Assembly: GCA_003116975.1 (NCBI GenBank)
Contig: BGKB01000010.1
Coordinates: 434,001-498,000, forward strand
Reading direction: 5' to 3'
DNA length: 64,000 bases
DNA from: Aurantiochytrium sp. KH105
Lineage: Eukaryota; Sar; Bigyra; Thraustochytrida; Thraustochytriidae
The notes under the pieces are model-generated. The model made no database searches. It worked only from the letters and a program-made list of their open reading frames with translations, and had not been told where the DNA came from. Numbering within the stretch: the stretch's first letter is position 1; each line of letters opens with the position of its first letter. This document shows, one piece after another, positions 20,669 through 28,880 of this stretch. Made by a program: the position numbers and the translations under genes.

Positions 20669-21654
20669 CGCGCCGCAGCTCCCGACCGCGCCGCGAGCTG
20701 CGCCGCCGCGCCATGCACGGCCGCGCGCGCGGAGAGCGAGCGGCGCGCGGGCGCGGGCGCGGCGCGAGCGGCGCGAGGCGGAGGGAGGGAGGGAGGGAGG
20801 GAGGGAAGCGAGCCCGGAGACGCCGGAATTCCGGGGCGGAGGCCCGGGGGTCCGGGAGGGAGGGAGGGGAGGCGGGAGTCCGGGAGGGAGGCCCGGGATT
20901 CCGGGAGGGCGGGAGCGACGGGCAGAGCGACGGGCAGAGCGACGAGCAGAGCGACGAGGAGAGGGAGGAGGAGAGGGAGGAGGAGCTGCTCGGCGGCAGG
21001 CTGGAGGAGCGAGAGAGGGAGGACGAGCGGGAGAGCGGGCGGCGGCGAGCGGGAGAGAATGTGGAGGAGGGAGAGGGAGGGAGGGAGCTGCGGCTGCAGG
21101 CAGGAAGCGCGAGGAGAAATCTTTGGAGAAAGAGACCCAAAAGCGCGACGCGCGGACTGGTGGGAGAGCCCCGGCGAGCACGCAGGCACCGGGACCGAGG
21201 GCGGGCGCCGCGGTGGCGCGCGGGCTGGCTGGCTGGCCGGCCGGCTGGCTGGCTGGACTCGGCCCGGCGAGCGCGCGCGGGAGACGCAGAGCCGTGGCGC
21301 ACGAACAGACCTGGAAAGGGACCCGAGCTGAAGTGCAAAAACGGGTCTGCTGGCTGGGGCCAGAGACCTTATAATAGAAGGCAAGGCAAGGCAAGGCAAG
21401 GCAAATAGCAGCACAGTAACTACACTACACTGCGCTGCACTGCACCGCACTGTACGCGGGCTTGCTCGGGATGCGGCGGAGGAGCAAGGAGATGACCGGG
21501 TGCGGTGCCGTTGACGCTGCTTTGGCACTGTTTGTTTGGCGTTGCAAGAAGAGCCCGGACGTGCGATGCGGGCAGTGCAGCATCGTGGGTTGTGGAAAAG
21601 AGCAAAGAGGCAAAAGTAAGCAAGACGATACGAAAAGGGGAAAGCCCATGCAGT
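20669..21654. repeat. GC/purine-rich low-complexity stretch upstream of the sirtuin fragment
   Basis: About 1 kb dominated by GGGA, GGAG, GAGC and GGCT units, with an AAGGC pentamer tract at about 21378-21404. Long open frames on both strands here follow the strand-biased composition and are not supported as genes. The first exon or exons of the sirtuin would be expected in this place but are not visible. Confidence 0.7.
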
Positions 21655-21940
21655 AGGTCTATCTCAGCAGCAGCACGTCATCAGAAAATCGAAGGGAGAA
21701 GAACAAGACAAATTTCATAGTTTCACGCAATTTCGAGAGAACAAATTAACCGTCACCAAGAAGACCGAGGGCGCGAACATGGTGCGCATTCGCCGCAGGT
21801 CTATCTCAACAGCAGCACGACAATCAGAAAATCGAAGGGAGAAGGGCAAGACAAATTTCATAATTTTACGCAAGCGACGAGAGAACAAATTCACCGTCAC
21901 CAAGAAGATCGAGGGCGCGAACATGGTGCGCATCCACCTG
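21655..21940. repeat. direct tandem duplication of about 142 bp covering the 3' end of the ABCD gene
   Basis: Copy 1 starts at 21655 (AGGTCTATCTCAGCAGCAGC) and copy 2 at 21797 (AGGTCTATCTCAACAGCAGC). They stay aligned to the shared GAGGGCGCGAACATGGTGCGCAT near 21768 and 21911 with small indels and a modest number of substitutions. Copy 2 contains the last 25 or so codons and the stop of the ABC transporter; copy 1 is a downstream relic in its 3' flank. The high similarity suggests a fairly recent event. Confidence 0.9.
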
Positions 21941-23917
21941 CGGCGAATGCGAAATTGTAACGAGCGTGATGCCGAGTCGCTTGGCTTGCGCAAAGAGAGC
22001 ATCGATCTGCTCCTTGCTAATGGCCGCCGTAGCCTCATCGCAAAGAGCGAATTTAGGCCGATGAAAGAAGAGACGCGCCCAGCCAAGACGCTGCTTTTGG
22101 CCGCCAGAGAGACACGCTGACCAGTCGGCGATTCCGTCCACGCCATATCGAGAAAGAATGGTACCAAGGCCGACATCGTCGAGAAGCGCCGCAGCGCCGG
22201 CATCAGAAATTGCATCGCCCGCCCGAGGGTATGTGAGGAGCTCGCGCAAGGCTGCGCCTCGGGGCAAAAAGCTTTCCTGCGGCAGCACAAAGAGCGAGGC
22301 CGGGACGACGACCTCTGGGTTTTCGCCCTGCACACGCCAGAGCTGCGTCAAGACACGAAAGAGACTTGACTTGCCGAGCCCGTTTGCGCCTCGAATCACT
22401 GTGTGTTCGCCCGCGCGGATCTCCAAGTTCAAGTCTTTGATAAGCAGCGGGGGCGCGGCCACCTCATCTGCGTTGTCGCTCACCGTGTCGCACGGCAACG
22501 GTTGCGGTGGCATTACATCCGCATGAACAACGCGAATCGCCGCATTGTCCGGGTCGCATGACACGGCGCCATCGAAGAGAGTCTCGCTGCGCCCGCTTGC
22601 GTCGACCTTGTCCATGTTCCTTTCCAGCGCGTACACGCGCTCGGCAAGACCTTGAATGCGAGGCACCTCATTCGCAGAATCGGCAAGATCCTTGACAGCA
22701 GACGCAAGCGCGCCCAAAAGAGAAGAGTTGGAGAAAAAGTACTCTGTGAGATCCTGAGCGCTCTTGGAAGGGTCATAGTACCCGTTGGGCGTCAAGATCG
22801 AAAACGCGATCATCATGCCGCCGTATTTGAGCGTGTACGAAGAGAGCCAGTCAAGCACCGCATACTGCTGATTTTCCAGGTCGATCTCGCGACGTACGCT
22901 CGCGAACTGGCGGTCCACCGTGGCGCGTTCCCGCGAGATGCCGCCCTGCATGGCGATTTGTTCGCGAAAGCCATGCACATTCTGCAAAGACGTCCGCAGC
23001 TCGCTTTGCAGTCGACTGCGCTCCATGGCGCATTCCTTGAGAGGCTTGGGGAGGGCGCGAGAACGTACGCGCTTGAGACTCCAGTTGGAAAACCAAAAGT
23101 ACGCGTAAAAGATGCCCAAGTTCGAAAGTCCCAGACGCGAGCCCATGACGGCGGAGAGGTGGACGATGTCGATGAGCGGCTTGACAAAGTGGCCCACGCC
23201 GTGCACAAGCGAGCTGGAAAAGTCCTCGAGGTCCACGGTGAGCCGCGCGGCAGCATCGCTCAAATCACCATGATAGAATCGCAGGCGTTCCGCGTCGAGG
23301 TACCGGGCCTTGAGGTGCTCAAAGAGAATGGCGCGGGCATTAAAGGCAACGCGCTTTTCCAGGAATTTCATCGCGGCTGTCGTGGCCGCCGCGCCAACGC
23401 AAAACAGACCAAATTGAGCTTGACCCTTGAACATGTCCTCGTACCTCCGCGCTCCCATGAGACCTGCCAATCTTCCCGAGACATCGCTCAGTTTCACGGT
23501 GATGAGCACGCGTGAGCATAGCGTCAAGAGGTACAAGATAAACTCGGCGCCCTGTTGCGTCCACGCGTGCTTTCGGAGCAGCTTGAGGAGCTCCTCGAGC
23601 GCCCTCTTCTTGGCCTTGGCATCCCGCGTCTTGCGCGCCGAATCGGCCGCCGATTTCGACTTCTCGTCGGCCGGTGCAGGCTTCGATTCGGTGTCTGCGG
23701 CCGACGCTGCAGGACGCGGCCGTTGTTCCTCCCGCTTCGAGGACTTCTTCTTCTTCTTCTTCTTCTGCTGCTGCTGCAGCGTCGCGAGCCAAACCAGGTA
23801 CGCGCCCCACGACGAGAGGAGCACCTTGCCGTGCGGGATCGACCACGCCGTGCGCATAAAGTGGGACCACACGCCCTGCTGCGCCATCGTCGTCGCGGGC
23901 CGCGACACAGCCGCCAT
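21866..23917 (-). CDS. ABCD-family (peroxisomal acyl-CoA type) ABC half-transporter
   Basis: 683 residues from ATG. An N-terminal hydrophobic segment precedes a Lys/Gln-rich linker (about residues 48-110). The ABCD membrane domain (about 115-400) contains RLTVDLEDFSSSL and FVKPLIDI, which match the family pattern RLTxDVExFSxSL...LLKPxLDI. An ABCD EAA-like segment reads REQIAMQGG. The nucleotide-binding domain has Walker A GANGLGKSS (about 507), signature LSGGQKQR (about 600) and Walker B FALCDEATAA (about 620). ABCD proteins dimerise in the peroxisomal membrane to import acyl-CoAs, which would suit a lipid-rich protist. ABCD1-3 are 650-750 residues, so the length fits. The 3' end is duplicated in tandem just downstream. 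Substrate is inferred from the family only. Confidence 0.88.
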   Translation of the reverse strand: MAAVSRPATTMAQQGVWSHFMRTAWSIPHGKVLLSSWGAYLVWLATLQQQQKKKKKKKSSKREEQRPRPAASAADTESKPAPADEKSKSAADSARKTRDAKAKKRALEELLKLLRKHAWTQQGAEFILYLLTLCSRVLITVKLSDVSGRLAGLMGARRYEDMFKGQAQFGLFCVGAAATTAAMKFLEKRVAFNARAILFEHLKARYLDAERLRFYHGDLSDAAARLTVDLEDFSSSLVHGVGHFVKPLIDIVHLSAVMGSRLGLSNLGIFYAYFWFSNWSLKRVRSRALPKPLKECAMERSRLQSELRTSLQNVHGFREQIAMQGGISRERATVDRQFASVRREIDLENQQYAVLDWLSSYTLKYGGMMIAFSILTPNGYYDPSKSAQDLTEYFFSNSSLLGALASAVKDLADSANEVPRIQGLAERVYALERNMDKVDASGRSETLFDGAVSCDPDNAAIRVVHADVMPPQPLPCDTVSDNADEVAAPPLLIKDLNLEIRAGEHTVIRGANGLGKSSLFRVLTQLWRVQGENPEVVVPASLFVLPQESFLPRGAALRELLTYPRAGDAISDAGAAALLDDVGLGTILSRYGVDGIADWSACLSGGQKQRLGWARLFFHRPKFALCDEATAAISKEQIDALFAQAKRLGITLVTISHSPQVDAHHVRALDLLGDGEFVLSSLA

Positions 23918-24520
23918 CGTCCTGGGTCCCCGTGTTCGCTCTTGTCCCCAGACCGCGCAGGCGCGAGCCTCTGAGGCCCCGACCGTGCCCTCACGTAGCC
24001 TCCCTCCAAACCAATATACACGCCGACGAGGTCTTCGTGCGCGTCGACGACAACAACGACGACGACAAGGTTGAGGTCGAGGTCGAGGTCGAGGCCAGGC
24101 CGAACAACGCCAAGAGCGGCAAAGGGGAGAGCAGAGCAGCGCTGTCGCGGCGCCGCAGGTGTCAACGAGAGCGAGCTCGCTCGCTAGCTAGCTCGCGTTG
24201 CGACTCTGGTCTCCAAGTCGCGAGCGCGAGACTTACTTCGGTTTGCCGAGTAGTCGCGGCGCGACCTGGACGCGGGCTCTACGTGCGTGCATACGCGGTA
24301 CTACATACACTGCCGGGAAGCCAGGCTTATAAGCCCGGCTGCGCTGCCGCACGTGCGCGCGGCGGCGCGCGTCGCCCCGCGCGAGGCGGCGGCGGAGCAG
24401 GAGAAGGAGGAGCGGCGAGGCCAGGGAGGGAGGAGGAGGTCGAAGGGCATCATTTCATCATCACATCATCGACCGGCGACTCCGCGGCCGCCTGCGCCTG
24501 CTCTGCAGCGCGAGCGGGCG
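23918..24520. promoter_or_regulatory. shared upstream region of the ABCD gene and the four-helix membrane protein
   Basis: 603 bp between two divergent start codons, GC-rich, with repeated GAGGTC units near 24072-24095. A palindromic TATA-like GCTTATAAGC at about 24325-24334 lies some 190 bp before the plus-strand ATG and is a candidate core promoter. No gene is supported. Confidence 0.4.
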
Positions 24521-26131
24521 ATGCGCGGCGCGCCCGCCGCGGGCCCTGCGGCGGGGCCCGCGGCGAGCGGGAGCGGGATCGGGCGGCCCAGCGAGACGCT
24601 TGTGCGCCTCGAGCAGATGCACGAAGGCGACCTCGACGGGTTCACGGCACCGCCACCGTCTGAGGGCAGCGAGTACTCGAGTGAGGGGCGTGCCGCGGCT
24701 GGCGACGGCAGAAACGACGGCGACGGCGACGACGACGATGATGGCGATGATGACAAGGGCAATCATTTACACATAAACAACGACGACGACAACAACTGCA
24801 ACTCGGAATTTGCACAGACGAGGTACAATCGTGCAGGTGTCCCAGACCAAAGACTTAACCTCATGACGCTGCACAGACTGCAGATGCAAAATGGAAACGA
24901 GAGCGACGAAAACGACTCGAGCGGCGCAAGAGCGCCCAGCGATGACGAATTTGCGGCTGCGGTCACAAGCACACTTTACCAGGAACCAAAGCCCATCGAC
25001 ACGGCATCACCGCCACATTTTCAGCTTGATCGATCTCCCCTCTTGGCTGCGGCGCAAGAAGCGATCGACGATGCAGAGTTGGACGCGTGGCTTCTCGATG
25101 GCCGCGACAGTGCTCCTGCACTGTGCTGCGCAGGCTGCTGCAGCCTCTTTTCTTTCCTTGTGGTCCTTTTCGGTACGTGACTTGTTTTCCCCCCTGCGCT
25201 GACAGCCTTTGATCGAATGTTTTGTCTTTTTGCTCGACGCTGACTAACCGACCCGTTGGTTATTTAACGGGGGGCACCTCAATTGAATTGACGTTTCGCG
25301 CGCGCAGCTACAATAACCCCCTTTTGGGTGTGGAACACAGGTTCTGACTCGTACCTTTTTGGAGATGTTACAACGAGCACGGGGGGTTACACAGCCACCT
25401 CGCAAACATTGACAGGCTCTTTCTCACAAAACCGATCGTTTGTCCGTCAATGGACGTACTGGACGGCAATGCCTGTGATGGAGGGCGTCTGCAGCAACGA
25501 GACAACCCCAATATTTGGCCCGTACACTTCAGGATCCATGTATGATGACTGGGGGGGCAAATATGGTTTTTGTTCCCAAGTCGATGGAGAGCTCTCGACT
25601 CCTTCTGCCATTATCGCGCTGCAAGTGTGCTCAACCTTTACTGTCCTCGCTACGCTTCTTTCTTCGTGTGTCTCCTGCGCAACGCCCACCTCGGGTCGGT
25701 GGGCCGCGCGCACGGCTGGATCCTTTTCATTAGTTGGGTCGGCGCTCGCTCTCAGCTCTTTGTCGATTGCTGCTGCTTTTCCTTGGTACAAGGATCTGCG
25801 AGCCGGAGTTGGCTTTTTGCCAATTCGGTACATTCATGATGCCACCGAAGTTGAAGGCGTCATCGCCATCAAGCAGCCGCCGATGTCATTTGGGCCTGCT
25901 TTTTACGGCATGGTCATTGCATCATTTGTTTGCCTAATCTCTGCTGGACTTTTCTTTGTTACACTACGAGAGCCAGCGGAGCAAGATTATGCGGTGTGGA
26001 GGTCTGTGCCCGCTCTCCGAGACACCAGCCATCACACGACTGACACCACTGCGGAGGAGGACGAGGAGGTCGGGAACGAGTCAGGAAAGGTAATTGAGCT
26101 CACGCAAATTTCTACGGTCGCTCAAGTCTAG
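24521..26131 (+). CDS. four-helix (claudin-like topology) membrane protein, two exons
   Basis: Exons 24521-25172 and 25308-26131 join in frame to give 491 residues. The first ATG is at 24521; in-frame codons before it lack an ATG. The 135-bp intron has donor GTACGT, a GACTAAC branch-like site at about 25242 and acceptor GCGCAG. The junction falls inside membrane helix 1 (CCSLFSFLVVLF joined to ATITPFWVW), which neither exon encodes alone. Residues 1-200 are cytosol-type: Gly/Ala-rich, then Asp/Asn-rich and acidic. Helices lie at about 204-224, 317-337, 350-376 and 411-437, with an 85-residue, cysteine-containing first loop and an acidic tail. The PFWVW after helix 1 and a GFC before helix 2 recall claudin/PMP22 proteins, but no family is firmly recognised. 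Confidence 0.75.
25173..25307 (+). other. intron of the four-helix membrane protein gene
   Basis: 135 bp, GTACGT to GCGCAG, with GACTAAC near 25242. Removing it fuses two open frames into a complete first membrane helix. Confidence 0.8.
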
Positions 26132-26252
26132 CGTCTACACTGCACATTCCTGCATCTGTCAAATGTAAACTTTCAAAGCCACGTCTTGAATTATTTTTTC
26201 TTTCTACAAAATTTGAAGAACCGGAAGGAGAGAAAGAAAAACATGAGTATAC

Positions 26253-28880
26253 TCACTCGCGCTGTTTACTGCTCATTTGAAGCAAGAGACCAACAGCATC
26301 ATCGTCGCCGTTTTGCCCGCCGTCGTGCTGCTGTCGCATTCCTTGATCATGGTCTCGCTGCGCAACAGAAGGCATTGGAGCTAACGGCGGCGGCGGCGGC
26401 GGTTCTCCTCGATCACGCTGTGCCACGGTCGACAACAGGCGCGAGAGTCCTTCAGAGGCTCCGCTTCTCTGCGCTTCGGCATCGAAAGGCATAAAGGACT
26501 TTGGAAGTCCATTCCCTCTCTGCTCTGTTGCTGTTGCTATTGAATTGAATCTCTCGTCAGCCCTTTTGATTTCTGCACCATTAACACCTTCCCGTGACGC
26601 GAGTTGATTGCCAGCATCCGATGTGGACCCTATGTTTCGAGAAAACGACTGTCCGACGCGAGCTTCTTCAACTGCAGCGGCCAGATGTAGCAAATGTGCC
26701 GGAAGTTGCGGAAGAGGAACATGCGCCCCAGGTGCTATGGTCGAGACCATCGCTAACGCAGAAGATATCGGCGTAGTGGAGCTTTCCGACGATGATAACA
26801 TGGTAACTAATTCGGGGCTTCGAGTGCTCTCCTTCTTGTTCTTGTCCTGCTCATCGCGCTTCCTTTTTATACCCGTTGCCGGACTTGCTTCCTGCACACT
26901 TGCATTTTGCTGGATGTTTCGCTCACTCCGAGGCCCATCATTGACGTCTGAATAATCTTGTGGTAACATCCCTCGAAGCGTAGGGGCACCAAGTATGCTT
27001 TGCGCGAGAACAAGTCGCAATTGCTCCTCGCTCAGCTTGCGTAGCTGATTCCAAAGAGGGTTTGCTGCATTGTCTCTTGCCACAGCGTTGAGCAAGTCGG
27101 TGCGATCATACGCCGATGGCTTGGCTTCCGTGCGTTGCTGCAAGACATACTGATGCAAGGCCCGGAGTTCTTCAATCTGCTTTTCAATTTGCTTGCCCAC
27201 GCGAGATCGGAGATCTTCGAGCTCCGGACGTGGATAAAGTCCCACTTGAGATCGCAGACTTGCAAAGCTTCCCCCATTTCCTGTATCTTCTTGTGTCGAG
27301 CTCGTCAAATTTGCCAAGGAAGACGAGGATGAAGAGGACGACGATGAGGATGAAAAGGTAGGAGGAGGAGGAGGAGGAGGTGGTACTGGCGGTGACGGAA
27401 CAGAGACTCCAGGCGCGGTGGCCAATTCGCGTTTGGAAAGTTCACGCGAGAGTCCCGCATGATTTGTCCCATTGCCCGCGTAGCCTGCAGCCGGACGCGA
27501 ATCGGTGTCTAGTCTCAAATTAGTCTCTTTTGGCGAGCCTGGAGTCTGCGGTACCATGGGTGAATTTGGATCCAGCGAGTACCGTCTGCGTCTTCGACAA
27601 AAGAGCTGAAATTGAGGAGATTGGGCGATCGCCACACACTGAAGGATAACCTTGGACGGATCGCGGTCCAAACGTAATCCTAATTCCTCCAACATTGACT
27701 CTGAGAGGCTGCTGCTCGAGGCTGTTGTCGGCCGAGCGCGCTGGCCTTTCTCGCGAGATGTCGATGCGATCTCAAGGGTTTCGCGCGCCGTTGCCTCATC
27801 GTTCTTTGAATTTTGTAGAGGCTCGTGTTTGATCGCCGGCGCCGAGTTCTCTCCGCGAGGTTCAGGGGAGGATTCCGAAGCCACGGGAGGCGGAAGCTTG
27901 ATGGTCTCAAGCTTGGGCAGAGCAAGACGCGAACGTCTTGATGCGCCCAAAGAAGGTGAGCTAATGGAGTAGAGCTGTTGCTGGAGCGCATGGACACTTT
28001 CCATGTTGAGACCTGGAACCGATGCCACTTCTTCTTGAACTAACCGGAAAAGGAAAACGCGGACGCTGTGCTCAGCGTTGCAGCTGTGCTTGTTTGAGGC
28101 CCATCCATAGTGCCAGCCCTTTGTTTCCATGTTGAACCCAAAGTATGCATCCGCGTCGAGCGCTAAAGGGTCAACTTGAATCCCGTCCATTACAAGTTGA
28201 CTCGCGACATCGGCGTTGCGCAATCGTTTGCCGCGCATCCATGGTCGGAGCGGGTGCTGACGAGATCGTTCGAGAGCAAGCGCAGAGCTTAGTGGAACGC
28301 GTGTCCCCACACGCAGTCGCAAGTCTTCGTTCACGGGGAGGAATTGAGCCCAGCAAACGATGGACCGAGATTGTAAGAGTGACCTTGGGTTATCTTGCGG
28401 ATCTGTCTTGCGCGCGTAAAACATTGGTGAAGAATCTGGATCCTTTACGCTTAGCATGATGGGTCTGCCGCAGAATCCGCGCTCCTTGTGCCCTGCAGAG
28501 CAAAGAGGAAAACACCGAAGATTCTTGAGTCCGCCGCGTTTATTGTTTCGCTGATATCGCTGTCGAAAGTGGTCGGGAATAAACTTCATTTGCAAATGTC
28601 TCAGCAAGCTTGTCTCGTGGTCGTCCTCGCCGTGTCGCGTCGGTGTGATGCTGCTTCGGCTGCCAAACCCGAAATTGAAATCTACCCCGGGCCCAATGCC
28701 GGCATCCTCGTGTCGCGGAAAGCGTGAGTCTGCTTCCATTTTCACTGGGGATGCGGGTTCAGGATGCTTGGACTGTACGCGGCTTCCGCGCGCAACCACA
28801 ATTTTCATTTTGCCGTTCGCGTTCTCGCCATCGTCGGAGTCGCCGCTATCTTCGGCGTCCGGGTCTGGACCATAGTACAT
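26253..28880 (-). CDS. large protein of unknown family with N-terminal Cys/His-containing region
   Basis: 875 residues from ATG. After an acidic start, residues about 85-290 look folded. They include HLQMKFIPDHFRQRY, LRCFPLCSAGHKERGFCGRP, QLVMDGIQVDPLALDADAYFG and WHYGWASNKHSCNAEHSVR, with several Cys and His that could bind metal. The rest is Ser/Pro/Gln/Glu-rich and probably disordered, with a proline run (PPPPPPPP), a serine run, a coiled segment (RSRVGKQIEKQIEELRALHQ) and a nuclear-type patch (GIKRKRDEQDKNKK). The layout of one folded domain plus long disordered arms suggests a nuclear regulator, but I do not recognise the domain. It is tail-to-tail with the four-helix membrane gene, the two stops only about 120 bp apart. 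On the minus strand a CAG acceptor-like site (TTTCTTTCAG) lies 16 bp before the ATG, so an upstream exon is possible. Confidence 0.75.
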   Translation of the reverse strand: MYYGPDPDAEDSGDSDDGENANGKMKIVVARGSRVQSKHPEPASPVKMEADSRFPRHEDAGIGPGVDFNFGFGSRSSITPTRHGEDDHETSLLRHLQMKFIPDHFRQRYQRNNKRGGLKNLRCFPLCSAGHKERGFCGRPIMLSVKDPDSSPMFYARKTDPQDNPRSLLQSRSIVCWAQFLPVNEDLRLRVGTRVPLSSALALERSRQHPLRPWMRGKRLRNADVASQLVMDGIQVDPLALDADAYFGFNMETKGWHYGWASNKHSCNAEHSVRVFLFRLVQEEVASVPGLNMESVHALQQQLYSISSPSLGASRRSRLALPKLETIKLPPPVASESSPEPRGENSAPAIKHEPLQNSKNDEATARETLEIASTSREKGQRARPTTASSSSLSESMLEELGLRLDRDPSKVILQCVAIAQSPQFQLFCRRRRRYSLDPNSPMVPQTPGSPKETNLRLDTDSRPAAGYAGNGTNHAGLSRELSKRELATAPGVSVPSPPVPPPPPPPPTFSSSSSSSSSSSSLANLTSSTQEDTGNGGSFASLRSQVGLYPRPELEDLRSRVGKQIEKQIEELRALHQYVLQQRTEAKPSAYDRTDLLNAVARDNAANPLWNQLRKLSEEQLRLVLAQSILGAPTLRGMLPQDYSDVNDGPRSERNIQQNASVQEASPATGIKRKRDEQDKNKKESTRSPELVTMLSSSESSTTPISSALAMVSTIAPGAHVPLPQLPAHLLHLAAAVEEARVGQSFSRNIGSTSDAGNQLASREGVNGAEIKRADERFNSIATATEQRGNGLPKSFMPFDAEAQRSGASEGLSRLLSTVAQRDRGEPPPPPPLAPMPSVAQRDHDQGMRQQHDGGQNGDDDAVGLLLQMSSKQRE

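Noticed and set aside
19439-21331. Very long open frame on the plus strand opposite the sirtuin
   Set aside because: It is the mirror of a GC-rich coding frame and continues into purine-rich repeat; the minus strand carries all the sirtuin motifs.
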